Positions 34,405-43,374 of a DNA stretch of 64,000 bases are shown here, in pieces. The notes below the pieces were generated by a model. It saw only the letters and a program-made list of their open reading frames with translations. It ran no database searches and was not told the origin of the DNA. The stretch covers positions 1 through 64,000 of the forward strand of contig NZ_JABMCJ010000077.1 in the NCBI RefSeq assembly GCF_013359755.1, read 5' to 3'. The DNA comes from Tardiphaga robiniae (lineage in GTDB: Bacteria; Pseudomonadota; Alphaproteobacteria; Rhizobiales; Xanthobacteraceae). The translations under genes were made by a program, and so were the position numbers. Within the stretch, counting starts at the first letter, position 1, and every line of letters begins with the position of its first letter.

Positions 34405-35868
34405 ATGCACAGTATCGTGCTGGACAGCGACACCGATTTCGAAGGCTGGCGCAAGGCGGCACGCAAACTGGCGATCAACGACATTGCTCCCACTGACGTG
34501 ACATGGACGGTTGCAGGCGCCGAGCCTGAATTGTTTCCGGCCTCGCCCGAGACGTTGCTCTCTGACGCCACGCAAGGCGCTTTCAACGTCTCGGCCAAAT
34601 TCGTCGAACTGGCGCACACCGCGATCCTGCATCGCGATCCCGAACGCTTCGCCCTGCTCTATCGCTTGCTGTGGCGGCTGCGCGACAATCCCAATCTGAT
34701 CCACGTCGCGATCGATTCCGACATCGCTAAATTGCAGGCGATGGCCAAGGCTGTCCGGCGCGACGAACACAAGATGCATGCTTTCGTGCGGTTTCGCGAA
34801 CTCGGCCGTGAGCCGAAGTCGCATTTCGTCGCCTGGTTCGAGCCCGAACATCACATCGTTGAACTCGCCGCGCCGTTCTTCGCGCGGCGCTTCGCCGACA
34901 TGGCGTGGTCGATCCTGACGCCGGATCTCTGCGCGCATTGGGACGGCCACGCGATTTCCATCACGCCCGGCGTCAGCAAGGCCGATGCGCCGACCAAGGA
35001 TCGGCTCGAAGAGGTATGGCTGACCTATTACGCCAACATCTTCAATCCGGCGCGATTGAAGACCAAGGCGATGCAGAACGAGATGCCGAAGAAATACTGG
35101 CGCAACCTGCCCGAAGCCGCGCTGATCAAGCCGCTGATCGCGCAAGCTGAACGCATCACAGGTGACATGATCACGGCAGAAGCCAGCGCGCCCAGGAAAC
35201 CGCAACGTCGGGAGGAGACGATGGTCAAGTCGCATGCAACCAAAACGGCCGAAGATACCGGGAAAGAAAGTCTTGCCGCATTGCGCGACGAAGCCGCCGA
35301 TTGCCGTGCTTGCCATTTGTGGAAAGATGCGACGCAAACCGTGTTCGGCGAAGGCCCTCAGCATGCTTCTGTGATGATGGTCGGCGAACAGCCCGGCGAC
35401 AAGGAAGACCTCGCCGGCAAGCCGTTTGTCGGGCCGGCCGGACAGATGCTTGACAAGGCGCTGAAGGAAGCCGGCATTGTCAGAGACAAAGTCTATGTGA
35501 CCAATGCCGTAAAGCATTTCAAATTCGTGCCGCGCGGAAAATTCCGTCTGCACCAGAAGCCGGCAACGCCGGAAATCAAGGCGTGCCGTCCTTGGTATGA
35601 GCGCGAAAAAGCGTCCGTGAAACCCGAGCTCGTCGTCGCGATGGGCGCGACAGCCGCGCAAAGCGTACTCGGCAAGATCACGCCGATCGGCAAGACGCGT
35701 GGCCGTATCATCGAGGCTGACGACGGCACACAGGTTCTCGTGACCGTACATCCATCCTATCTGCTACGATTACCCGACGAAGATGCCAAAGCCCGCGAAT
35801 ATGCGCATTTCGTCGATGACCTGCGCATCGTCGCCAAGCATCTGAGCGCGTCAGCGCGCGCAACCTGA
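34405..35868 (+). CDS. DUF4130 - UdgX-type uracil-DNA glycosylase fusion
   Basis: The 487-residue protein starts at an ATG behind AGGAG. Residues 1-255 are the DUF4130 (TIGR03915-like) domain that accompanies the radical SAM protein, ending YWRNLPEAALIKPLI. Residues 285-485 are a family-4-like uracil glycosylase with CRAC (Cys300, Cys303), GEQPGDKEDLAGKPFVGPAGQ and VHPSYLLR. The UdgX hallmark loop is present as GKFRLHQKP, with His383 at the place of the histidine that bonds covalently to the abasic site in UdgX. Compared with the standard KRRIH, two loop residues differ (Phe380, Leu382). Besides Cys300 and Cys303 only Cys394 is available as cluster ligand in this domain. It should excise uracil and stay linked to DNA. 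Confidence 0.88.
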   Translation: MHSIVLDSDTDFEGWRKAARKLAINDIAPTDVTWTVAGAEPELFPASPETLLSDATQGAFNVSAKFVELAHTAILHRDPERFALLYRLLWRLRDNPNLIHVAIDSDIAKLQAMAKAVRRDEHKMHAFVRFRELGREPKSHFVAWFEPEHHIVELAAPFFARRFADMAWSILTPDLCAHWDGHAISITPGVSKADAPTKDRLEEVWLTYYANIFNPARLKTKAMQNEMPKKYWRNLPEAALIKPLIAQAERITGDMITAEASAPRKPQRREETMVKSHATKTAEDTGKESLAALRDEAADCRACHLWKDATQTVFGEGPQHASVMMVGEQPGDKEDLAGKPFVGPAGQMLDKALKEAGIVRDKVYVTNAVKHFKFVPRGKFRLHQKPATPEIKACRPWYEREKASVKPELVVAMGATAAQSVLGKITPIGKTRGRIIEADDGTQVLVTVHPSYLLRLPDEDAKAREYAHFVDDLRIVAKHLSASARAT

Positions 35869-35871
35869 CGG

Positions 35872-36615
35872 TCAAATCACAAATTCACGCATTACACGCC
35901 GCGTATCCATCTCGAATTCGAGATCGACCACCGGCGGCCGCGCAAAATGCCAGGTCATGCCCTGCCGCGACGCACCGCGCTTGACCAGCTCATCGGCCAC
36001 CACGGGATGGAAGTCCTGTACCGTGTAGATCTGCGTCGCAGTCGTGTCCTGCCATGAGAAGCCGAATTCGCCCAGACGCTCCTCCATATTGCTCATGGTC
36101 ATCCTCGTTTTCTCCCGGAATGCGTCCAGCGAGGTCTCGCGATAGCGCGTGATGCGCTCGGGATATGTTCCAGGACCGCCGCGCGCTTCAGCACCACCCG
36201 CAATCACGAAAGTCGGCTTGGCACCGAGCGACGGCCGCGTGAACGAGAACGCGTAAAACGACGGTTCACTCGGCGGATCGATCTCAAGGCACACATTGCT
36301 GCGCGCGACGGGATTATTCGTGCCGTCGAAGATGCCCCATTCAGCAAGCGTCTTGACATAGTGCTCGTTGAATGTCCGGAAGCCAGCTTCGTCGACCACT
36401 GCAGGCGAGCGCAACTCGCAGGCGCAGAACGATGTCAGCGGGCGATCCGCCGCGAGAATGTAATCGGCAATACGCGCAAACCCATCGGCCAATGGCAGCC
36501 AAGTGTCGAAACGAACGCGCTCGATCTCGAAATCCGCATTGGCGGCAACGCCGCTGGAATACTGAAAAACTGCGGGAAGATAGCGATAATTGCCGGCCGG
36601 AAAATCGCGCGTCAT
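35872..36615 (-). CDS. Conserved protein, possibly CnbZ-type deaminase
   Basis: The protein is 247 residues and soluble. Conserved-looking segments are GNYRYLPAVFQYSSGVAA, FCACELRSPA, NPVARSNVCLEIDPPSEPSFYAFS and TFVIAGGAEARGG. From memory these match proteins annotated 2-amino-5-chloromuconate deaminase CnbZ, distantly related to the YjgF/Rid fold, though most homologs are uncharacterised. No aromatic-degradation genes are nearby, so that substrate is not implied. It ends only 3 bases from the convergent UdgX gene, and stands alone. Confidence 0.55.
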   Translation of the reverse strand: MTRDFPAGNYRYLPAVFQYSSGVAANADFEIERVRFDTWLPLADGFARIADYILAADRPLTSFCACELRSPAVVDEAGFRTFNEHYVKTLAEWGIFDGTNNPVARSNVCLEIDPPSEPSFYAFSFTRPSLGAKPTFVIAGGAEARGGPGTYPERITRYRETSLDAFREKTRMTMSNMEERLGEFGFSWQDTTATQIYTVQDFHPVVADELVKRGASRQGMTWHFARPPVVDLEFEMDTRRVMREFVI

Positions 36616-36656
36616 GGGATGGGTCCTGTGGAGGCCATGCGGGCCGCCAAAAGATA

Positions 36657-36685
36657 ATGGCGGATCGCATGAAGCGATCCGCCAT
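36657..36685 (-). terminator. Rho-independent terminator of the RND multidrug operon
   Basis: A perfect 12-bp stem (atggcggatcgc / gcgatccgccat) with a 5-base loop; on the minus strand it is followed by TTATCTTTTGG. It lies 58 bases after the stop of the RND pump gene. Confidence 0.75.
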
Positions 36686-36742
36686 CCAACCTCAAACCAT
36701 GTGTCCCCGCAAGCTCAGCTTCGCAAGGCTGCGTCCGTGCGA

Positions 36743-39700
36743 TCAGGCAGTCCGCGTATGCTCCAGATCGAATTCCTCGATCTGCTTGGCGCGCTCCGTC
36801 TCTTTGCCGGCGCGGTGATCGGTGGCGATGGCCACGTAAACCGCGGGCAGCACGAACAACGTGAACAGCGTACCGATCATCATGCCGGAGACGACCACGA
36901 GGCCGATCGAGAAGCGACTCGCAGCACCTGCGCCCGCCGCGGTCAGCAACGGCAACAGGCCGGTGACCATCGCAGCCGTGGTCATCAGGATCGGACGCAG
37001 ACGCACGCGGGCAGCCATCTCGATGGCCGAACGACGATCGAGACCTTCCTTGAGCTGCAGTTCGTTGGCGAACTCCACCATCAGGATGCCGTGCTTCGAG
37101 ATCAGACCGACCAGCGTCAGCAAGCCGACCTGGGTGTAGATGTTGATCGTCGCCATGCCGAAGAACAGCGGGATCAACGCGCCCAGGATCGCCATCGGCA
37201 CAGTAATCATGATCACGAGCGGATCGCGCAGACTTTCGAACTGCGCTGCCAGCACCAGGAAGATGATGATCAGCGCGAAGCCGAACGCCACTGCCAGCTG
37301 ATTGCCTTCCTGCACATACTGCCGGGAATCCGCGAGATAATCGTGGTTGAAACCCGACGGCAGTTGCTTGGCGGCACCCTCAAGGAAGTCGACCGCCTGC
37401 CCCACCGTCACGCCGGGCATCGGCACCGCCTGGAAGGTCGCCGAATTCAGCTGGTTGTAGTGCGACAGCGCGTTCGGGTTGGTGCCCGTTTCGACCTTCA
37501 CCAGCGTCGATAACGGCACCTGCTGACCCGTGATCGTCGGCACATAGTAGTTCGCCAGCGAATCCTGCGAGAGCCGCATGCCGCGCGGCACCTGCGGGAT
37601 CACCTGATAGGAGCGCCCCTCGAGGTTGAAGCGGTTGGTGTAGTTGCCGCCGAGCAGCGTCGCCAGCGTACTGCCGATGCTCGACATCGTAATGCCGAGG
37701 TCGTTGGCCTTGGAGCGATCGATGGAGACGCGCACCACCGGCTGATTGAAATCGAGATCGCTGTCGCTGACGATGAACAGGCCGCTCTTGCGCGCGGTGT
37801 CCTTCAACTTGACCATCTCCTCATAGACCGACTGGAAACCGTTGGTCGAGCTGATCACCATCTGGATCGGCAGACCGCCGGGACCGCCCGGCAGCGCCGG
37901 AAGGTTGAATGCGAAGGCGTTGACACCCTCGATCTTGCTGAGTTCGGCCTGCACCAGCGGCTTCAGCTGCGTGGACGAACGCTTGCGCTCGTCCCACGGC
38001 TTTAGCAGCATGCCGGCGATACCGTTGCTCGGACCGTTGGTGCCGTTGATGATGAAGCGCAGATCGGTTTCCGGGAACTTCTTGAACGCCTCGTCCATGC
38101 GATCGCCATAGAAATCCGCGTAGTCGATGTTGGCGTATTTCGGTGCCTTGGTCACCGCAAACAGAATGCCCTGATCTTCCTCGGGCGCCAGCTCCTTCGA
38201 CGTATTCATGTACATGAAGCCGACGAGACCGAGGATCACAACGGCGAACATGGCCGTGATGGGGCGATAGTCCAGCGAGCGATCGAGCTGCCGGCCATAC
38301 CAGCGCGTGGTGGCGCCGAACACCTTGTCCACCTTCTTGGCGAACCAGCCCGGCTCTTCCTGCTTCAACAGCACCGAGCACATCATCGGTGACAGCGTCA
38401 GCGCGATAACGCCGGATACGATCACCGAGCCCGCCAGCGTGAAGGCGAATTCGCGGAACAGCGCACCGGTCAAACCGCCGATGAAGCCGATCGGCGCATA
38501 CACCGCCGCCAGCGTGATGGTCATGGAGATGACCGGACCAACGATCTCGCGCGCGCCTTCCAGCGACGCCTGCACCGGCGATTTGCCCTCCTCGAGATGG
38601 CGGTGGATGTTCTCCACCACCACGATGGCGTCGTCGACCACGAGGCCGATGGCGAGCACCATCGCCAGCAAGGTCAGCAGATTGATGCTGAAGCCCATGA
38701 CGAGCATGAGGCTGCAGACGCCGACCAGCGACAGCGGAATCGTCACCACCGGAATGATGACCGAGCGGAACGAAGCCAGGAACAGGAAGATCACCACGAT
38801 CACGATGCCGACGGCTTCGATCAGCGTGTTCTGAACTTCCTCGATCGACGACGTGATGAACTTGGTGGAGTCGTAGGCGACCTTCATCTTCAGCGATGGC
38901 GGCAGGTTACGCTCGAGTTCGGGGAACAGCGCGCGCACGCCCTTGACGATGTTGAGCGGATTGCCGAGCGGTGTCGCCTGCACGCCGATAAAGATCGCGC
39001 GCTCGCCACTAAACGCCACGCTCGCGTCTGTACTCTGCGCGGCAAGCTCGATGGTGGCGATATCCTCCATACGGACAAAGCCGCCGTCCTTGGCTTTCAC
39101 CGTCATGCGCTTGAATTGCTCGACGTTCTGCAGGTCGGTATTCGCCGTCACATTGGAGACGATGTAATAGCCCTTGGTCTGACCGGCCGCCGCCTGGAAG
39201 TTGTTGGCGCGGATCGCCGCAGCTACATCGTCCGGAGATACACCGCGGCCCTGCATGCGCAGCGGATCGAGCCACAGGCGCATGGCGAAGGTCTGACCGC
39301 CGAGGATTTCGGCCGACGCCACGCCGTCCACCGTCGACAGGATCGGCTGCACCGCGCGCGTCAGGTAGTCGGAGATCGCCGAGCCGGATAGTTCCTCACT
39401 GGAGAAGCCGAGATACATCACCGCCGTCGTCGATCCCGTGGACTTCAGAATGACGGGGTCATTCGCTTCGCGCGGGATCAGATATTTGACCGAATTGACC
39501 TTCGACAGCACTTCGGTGAGCGCGGCATTGGGATCGACGTTGAGCTTGATATAGACCGAGATCAGGCTCTGGCCCTGCGTCGATGCCGACGTCATGTAGT
39601 CGATGCCTTCAGCAGCCGCGACGGCCTGCTCGATCGGCGTGGTGATAAAGCCCTGCATCAGGTCCGGCGACGCGCCGGGATACACCGTGGTGACGGTGAT

Positions 39701-39832
39701 CACGGTGTTCGACAGTTTCGGATACTGACGGATCGGCAGGCTGGTTGCAGCCTTGAAACCGATCAGCAGGATCAGCAAGCTGACGACCAGCGCCAGCACC
39801 GGGCGCTTGATGAAGATATCCGTGAAGACCAT
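36743..39832 (-). CDS. RND multidrug efflux permease (HAE-1 type)
   Basis: The product is 1029 residues with twelve membrane helices. The TM4 motif is AIGLVVDDAIVVVENIHRH, with the paired aspartates of the proton relay of AcrB/MexB-like drug pumps. N-terminal FTDIFIKRPVLALVVSLLILLIG and the conserved APIGFIGGLTGALFREFAFT are typical. It exports drugs or other amphiphiles from the inner membrane and periplasm. It is the third gene of the tetR - adaptor - pump operon, 116 bases after the adaptor. No outer membrane channel gene is in the operon. Confidence 0.92.
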   Translation of the reverse strand: MVFTDIFIKRPVLALVVSLLILLIGFKAATSLPIRQYPKLSNTVITVTTVYPGASPDLMQGFITTPIEQAVAAAEGIDYMTSASTQGQSLISVYIKLNVDPNAALTEVLSKVNSVKYLIPREANDPVILKSTGSTTAVMYLGFSSEELSGSAISDYLTRAVQPILSTVDGVASAEILGGQTFAMRLWLDPLRMQGRGVSPDDVAAAIRANNFQAAAGQTKGYYIVSNVTANTDLQNVEQFKRMTVKAKDGGFVRMEDIATIELAAQSTDASVAFSGERAIFIGVQATPLGNPLNIVKGVRALFPELERNLPPSLKMKVAYDSTKFITSSIEEVQNTLIEAVGIVIVVIFLFLASFRSVIIPVVTIPLSLVGVCSLMLVMGFSINLLTLLAMVLAIGLVVDDAIVVVENIHRHLEEGKSPVQASLEGAREIVGPVISMTITLAAVYAPIGFIGGLTGALFREFAFTLAGSVIVSGVIALTLSPMMCSVLLKQEEPGWFAKKVDKVFGATTRWYGRQLDRSLDYRPITAMFAVVILGLVGFMYMNTSKELAPEEDQGILFAVTKAPKYANIDYADFYGDRMDEAFKKFPETDLRFIINGTNGPSNGIAGMLLKPWDERKRSSTQLKPLVQAELSKIEGVNAFAFNLPALPGGPGGLPIQMVISSTNGFQSVYEEMVKLKDTARKSGLFIVSDSDLDFNQPVVRVSIDRSKANDLGITMSSIGSTLATLLGGNYTNRFNLEGRSYQVIPQVPRGMRLSQDSLANYYVPTITGQQVPLSTLVKVETGTNPNALSHYNQLNSATFQAVPMPGVTVGQAVDFLEGAAKQLPSGFNHDYLADSRQYVQEGNQLAVAFGFALIIIFLVLAAQFESLRDPLVIMITVPMAILGALIPLFFGMATINIYTQVGLLTLVGLISKHGILMVEFANELQLKEGLDRRSAIEMAARVRLRPILMTTAAMVTGLLPLLTAAGAGAASRFSIGLVVVSGMMIGTLFTLFVLPAVYVAIATDHRAGKETERAKQIEEFDLEHTRTA

Positions 39833-39948
39833 TGCGGTCGCTCCGTCATCGGCACCATCTGCCGGCCATCACAGGCCGCGCGACGATGCGAGAAAATTCA
39901 TTCAGATGAACCGGGACGGACCGCATGTCGCGGCCCGTCCATCGGGTT

Positions 39949-41145
39949 TCAGTTCAGCGGCGGCTTCGCCGGAATCTGCGGTAATGGATCGGTCGAGATC
40001 GACACCAGCGCGCCGGACTGCAACTTGAGCTGTCCGACCGCCACGACGCGATCACCGGCTTTCAGGCCCTGCGTGATCACCGCACGGCCATCGATGCGGT
40101 CGCCAGTGCGCACGAAGGTGCGCACCGCCGAGAGCTCGGTCTTGCCATCGTCGGTCTTCTTCTCGGTGATCAGGTAAACCGAGTCACCATAGAGCGTGTA
40201 GTCGACTGCGGTTTCCGGCACGGTGATCACAGCCGGTTTGTCCGGCAGCACGACGGTCGTGGTCGCGAACATGCCCGGCTTCAGAATGCCTTCCGGATTC
40301 TGCAGCGTCGCCTGAACACGAATGTTGCGCGTATCCGCACTGATCTGCGGCTCGATCGTGGTGATCTTGCCCTCGAACTTGCGGCCCGGATAAGCGTCCA
40401 CCGAAATGCGCACAGCCTGACCGACCTGCAGCTTGCCGGAGTCTTTTTCCGTGACCGTGAAGTTGTTGTAGACGGCGGACAGATCGGTGAGTGACACGAT
40501 CTGCGTGCCGGCCGTCAGGTACTGGCCGACCTCGACCCGACGCGTGCCGAGCACGCCGTCGAACGGCGCGCGCACCTGCTTCTGCGAAATCACCGCTTCG
40601 GTCTTGGCGATATTGGCCTGGGCCTGATCATACGCCGCCTGCGTGGTGTCGACGGTGGCCTGCGGACCAACCTGACGCTCGGCGAGCTGTTTGGCGCGGT
40701 CGAGATTGATGCGCGCAACAGTGGCAGCCGCCTTGAAGTTGGCGAGGTCGCCCTGATCCGGTCCGTCGAACAGTTGCACCAGCGGCTGGCCGGCCTTGAC
40801 GGTCGCGCCCGCGGTGAACTGGATGTCGGTAATGCGGCCGTTGACGTCGGAGGTGACGTTGACCTGATGCACGGCGGCGAGATCGCCGACGGCGCTGATC
40901 AGGTTGGGCACCACTTCGGACTTGGCATCCGCAACACTCACCACTGTCGGCGGCGGCTTCATGGTGGCGAAGAACTGCTTGATCATGTGGGCGCGGAACG
41001 CGTTGAAGCCCACCAGGCCGCCCACCAGTATCGCCAGCAGGATGCCGACGATGATGAACCAACGCACCATCCGCGGACGCGGACGGGGCTTCTCGACAGT
41101 CGCACGCGGCGCCGTAGTGCTGTTGGGTTCGGTCGTGAGTGTCAT
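39949..41145 (-). CDS. RND periplasmic adaptor (membrane fusion protein)
   Basis: The product is 398 residues with one N-terminal membrane anchor (about 27-47, VRWFIIVGILLAILVGGLVGF). Then come lipoyl halves (VTSDVNGRITDIQFTAGATVKAGQPLVQL and KQVRAPFDGVLGTRRVEVGQ), a helical hairpin, the beta-barrel (VYNNFTVTEKDSGKLQVGQAVRISVDAYPG) and the membrane-proximal domain. It bridges the RND pump and a TolC-type channel. The start is one base from the tetR stop, so both are translated from the same message. Confidence 0.9.
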   Translation of the reverse strand: MTLTTEPNSTTAPRATVEKPRPRPRMVRWFIIVGILLAILVGGLVGFNAFRAHMIKQFFATMKPPPTVVSVADAKSEVVPNLISAVGDLAAVHQVNVTSDVNGRITDIQFTAGATVKAGQPLVQLFDGPDQGDLANFKAAATVARINLDRAKQLAERQVGPQATVDTTQAAYDQAQANIAKTEAVISQKQVRAPFDGVLGTRRVEVGQYLTAGTQIVSLTDLSAVYNNFTVTEKDSGKLQVGQAVRISVDAYPGRKFEGKITTIEPQISADTRNIRVQATLQNPEGILKPGMFATTTVVLPDKPAVITVPETAVDYTLYGDSVYLITEKKTDDGKTELSAVRTFVRTGDRIDGRAVITQGLKAGDRVVAVGQLKLQSGALVSISTDPLPQIPAKPPLN

Positions 41146-41146
41146 G

Positions 41147-41854
41147 TCATGCGCTTTCTGTCGTAGTCGCTGGCATCAGGTACGCCGGAAGCTCGCGATC
41201 GATATACGTCGCGATCGCCGTGTCTTTCAGTCCGATACCGCGGAGAATAAACTCACAAAGTTGCCGCTCGTTGTCGGCGGTGCTGGCATAAGGCAAACAG
41301 GGAACCGAGGGAAGGCGCGATAATGCCGCCATCATCGCGGTGTGGTGCGCGAACCAGAAAAGACCCATCGGCTCTTTTCCGATCCGAACCGCGTCGTTTG
41401 TTCGGACAGCGTGTTCAAGTGACGCCGTAAAGGTCGGGCCAATCAGTTCGCCGATCTTGTCAAACAGCAGCCGGGCGAATTCACCGTCCTGCAATTGGCT
41501 GATGACCATTAGCCGCAGGCGCTGTGCCTCTTCATGATCGGGATCGGGATCGCGCGGAATGTCGAGGAAGTGCCCGACCATGCCGCGAATCAAAATCACC
41601 AGCGTCTCGGTCGACGGCGGCAGACCGAGCAGCTTGTTCAGTCCGGGATCGGCTTCGCATTCCTCCGCCAGGATCTCGGCATAGAGCGCCGACTTGGTCG
41701 GGAAATGCTTGAACAGCAAGCCTTCCGAAATCGACGCTGCAGCCGCCACGCTCTTCGTCGTCGTGCCGGCAAATCCGTTGCGCGCAAAGCATCGCTTCGC
41801 CGCGCTGAGGATCAGCTCGCGCCTGAGGTCATGGGTCATTCGAAGTGTGCTCAT
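41147..41854 (-). CDS. TetR-family repressor of the RND operon
   Basis: From the ATG at 41854 the protein is 235 residues. The N-terminal helix-turn-helix is clear (RELILSAAKRCFARNGFAGTTTKSVAAAASISEGLLFKHFPTKSALY), followed by a helical ligand-binding domain. The frame extends to a TTG at 41872, but that codon lies inside the palindromic operator, so the ATG is preferred and the leader would be very short. First gene of the operon with the adaptor and RND pump, which it is expected to repress until a drug-like ligand binds. Confidence 0.88.
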   Translation of the reverse strand: MSTLRMTHDLRRELILSAAKRCFARNGFAGTTTKSVAAAASISEGLLFKHFPTKSALYAEILAEECEADPGLNKLLGLPPSTETLVILIRGMVGHFLDIPRDPDPDHEEAQRLRLMVISQLQDGEFARLLFDKIGELIGPTFTASLEHAVRTNDAVRIGKEPMGLFWFAHHTAMMAALSRLPSVPCLPYASTADNERQLCEFILRGIGLKDTAIATYIDRELPAYLMPATTTESA

Positions 41855-41860
41855 AGCGTC

Positions 41861-41876
41861 GTGAGTAAGCACTCAC
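41861..41876 (-). promoter_or_regulatory. TetR operator upstream of the efflux operon
   Basis: A perfect palindrome GTGAGT-AAGC-ACTCAC beginning 7 bases before the tetR ATG. TGAGT/ACTCA half-sites are typical of AcrR/TetR-type operators. Its place over the transcription start region fits repression of the whole operon, including tetR itself. Confidence 0.75.
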
Positions 41877-42423
41877 CTCTATTCGTGTCAAGAAAATGGT
41901 GCATCGCATCCGGAGAATGACTGCAGGTGGTATCTGGCCGCCACAGTGTTGCATTCTCGCGACGCCTATGCGCCAAGCTATGCGGTCCCCTCAAGATGAG
42001 GGGTGGCAGCGCGCCGTGAGGCGCAAAGGGTGGTTTTTATCGCGATCCGCTCCACCGGAACGCCGGTAAGCTGCAACCGCGCAACGCCTCACGGCGCGCC
42101 ACACCGCAGACAAGTTTACGTAGTCTGCGACTGCTAGGGGCGATTTCTGTCCCCGGGCCGTGCTTCCTGGGACGTGGCGCCGGCAGGTTTCCCCGCTTTG
42201 CCTGTCCCAGTCCAGCCGTTTCCGGCAGAGCCCCGTAATGGGCCCGGACGGCTACCCAAGGCCTCCCGAATGCGCGAGGTACGTCCCCTCGCCGCCCGCG
42301 GGCGCCACAATCCCAGCTCCACCTCAAGACGCCTCTAGAAGCGCGCCTCGCGAACCGGATGAGCGGAGGACAATCCTTCTAGGTATATTGTCAGAATATA
42401 TAGGAAAAAATGTTTAAGCTCTA
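41877..42423. repeat. Structured non-coding element, probably a dispersed repeat
   Basis: About 550 bases between the tetR operon and the sugar operon. The stretch 41990-42380 is GC-rich and contains a 14-bp inverted repeat (gcgcgccgtgaggc at 42009-42022, its complement at 42086-42099) and several nested complementary segments. A minus-strand open frame at 42037-42327 is Arg/Gly-rich and biased like non-coding DNA. From memory similar sequences recur between genes of Bradyrhizobium. From 42380 the DNA turns AT-rich (tatattgtcagaatatata). Confidence 0.45.
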
Positions 42424-42481
42424 CCTCTCAATTGTCATTCCGGCCCGCGCAAGAGCGCGTCCCGGAATGACAATTGAGAGG
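42424..42481. repeat. Long perfect palindrome (REP-like), 20-bp arms
   Basis: Arms of 20 bp (42424-42443 and 42462-42481) pair without mismatch, and the loop holds a further 5-bp stem cgcgc-aaga-gcgcg. The inner gtcattccgg / ccggaatgac part is the usual Bradyrhizobium intergenic palindrome, extended outward here. It lies 28 bases after the last gene of the sugar operon and may also terminate it. Confidence 0.8.
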
Positions 42482-42509
42482 TTCGTGCGTTTCGGCACCA
42501 CACCGTGCT

Positions 42510-43373
42510 CTACACCACCGTTTTATGCCGCTCGATGCAGGTCGTCATCACCTCATCCATCGACTTGCTCCACCAGTTCTCCGAGAAGATCTCGATCTCG
42601 GAATAACCGGCGAAGCCCTGCGCCTCGACGGCGGCGCGGGCGGATTTGATATCGATGACGCCGTCGCCCATCATGCCGCGGTCGTTGAGGATGTCCTTGG
42701 TCGGGACCAGCCAGTCGCAGACGTGAAATGCGAGCAGACGGTCCTGCCCTGCCCGCGCGATCTGGGCATACAGTTCCGGATCCCACCAGATGTGATAGAC
42801 GTCGAGGGCGACGCCGAGCATACCGGTGCGGTTGGGATCGAGCCGGTCGCAGATATCAAGCGCCTGCTCGGTGGTGTTCACGCAGGCACGATCGGCCGCA
42901 TAGGCCGGATGCAGCGGCTCGATGGCCAGCGGCATCTTCGCCTGCCTCGCATATTCCATCATCTCGGCGATGCCATCATCGACCTGCGCACGCGCATTGA
43001 TGATGTTCTTCGACGGCGCAGAGCCCGGCCGCGAATATTGCGGCAGGCCGCCGACGACCAGCACGATGCACGGTGAGCCCAATGCCACCGCTTCATCGAC
43101 GCAGCGCTTGTTGTCGTCGCGCTGCTGCTGGCGATGGGCTTCGTCCGAGACGAACATGCCGCCGCGGCAATAGCCGGACAGTTCGAGGTCGTGATCCCGC
43201 ACCGCCTTCACGGCCTTGTCGAGGCCGACATGAGCGACCTGATCGCGCCACGGCGAGACGCCGCGGATCTTGTGGCGGGCACAGGCTTCTGCGATGGCGA
43301 CGAAGTCGCCCTGCTTGCGGACTGTCGCCGTGTTCAGCGACAGCCAGCGATGGTCATTCGAGAAGTCCCGCAT
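42510..43373 (-). CDS. Sugar phosphate isomerase/epimerase (xylose-isomerase-like TIM barrel)
   Basis: From the ATG at 43373 the protein is 287 residues; a GTG at 43391 would overlap the previous gene. It is an AP-endonuclease-2/xylose-isomerase-like barrel: RGVSPWRDQVAHVGLDKAVKAVRDHDLELSGYCRGG early, then the metal-site segments PLAIEPLHP, LDVYHIWWDPE, HVCDW and EIEIFSEN. These carry the Glu, Asp, His and Glu ligands for a divalent metal. It should isomerise or epimerise a sugar, keto-inositol or similar. Last gene of the seven-gene operon, one base after the DUF993 gene. Confidence 0.8.
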   Translation of the reverse strand: MRDFSNDHRWLSLNTATVRKQGDFVAIAEACARHKIRGVSPWRDQVAHVGLDKAVKAVRDHDLELSGYCRGGMFVSDEAHRQQQRDDNKRCVDEAVALGSPCIVLVVGGLPQYSRPGSAPSKNIINARAQVDDGIAEMMEYARQAKMPLAIEPLHPAYAADRACVNTTEQALDICDRLDPNRTGMLGVALDVYHIWWDPELYAQIARAGQDRLLAFHVCDWLVPTKDILNDRGMMGDGVIDIKSARAAVEAQGFAGYSEIEIFSENWWSKSMDEVMTTCIERHKTVV

Positions 43374-43374
43374 C

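Noticed and set aside
36590-37513. 307-codon plus-strand frame at the end of the RND pump
   Set aside because: His/Arg/Gln-rich antisense of the pump's 3' end; it runs through the terminator hairpin.
41855-41872. TTG start of the RND-operon TetR at 41872
   Set aside because: It lies inside the operator palindrome; the ATG at 41854 begins the conserved part.
42037-42327. Minus-strand 96-codon frame in the structured element
   Set aside because: Arg/Gly-rich, no ribosome site; looks like repeat DNA rather than a gene.
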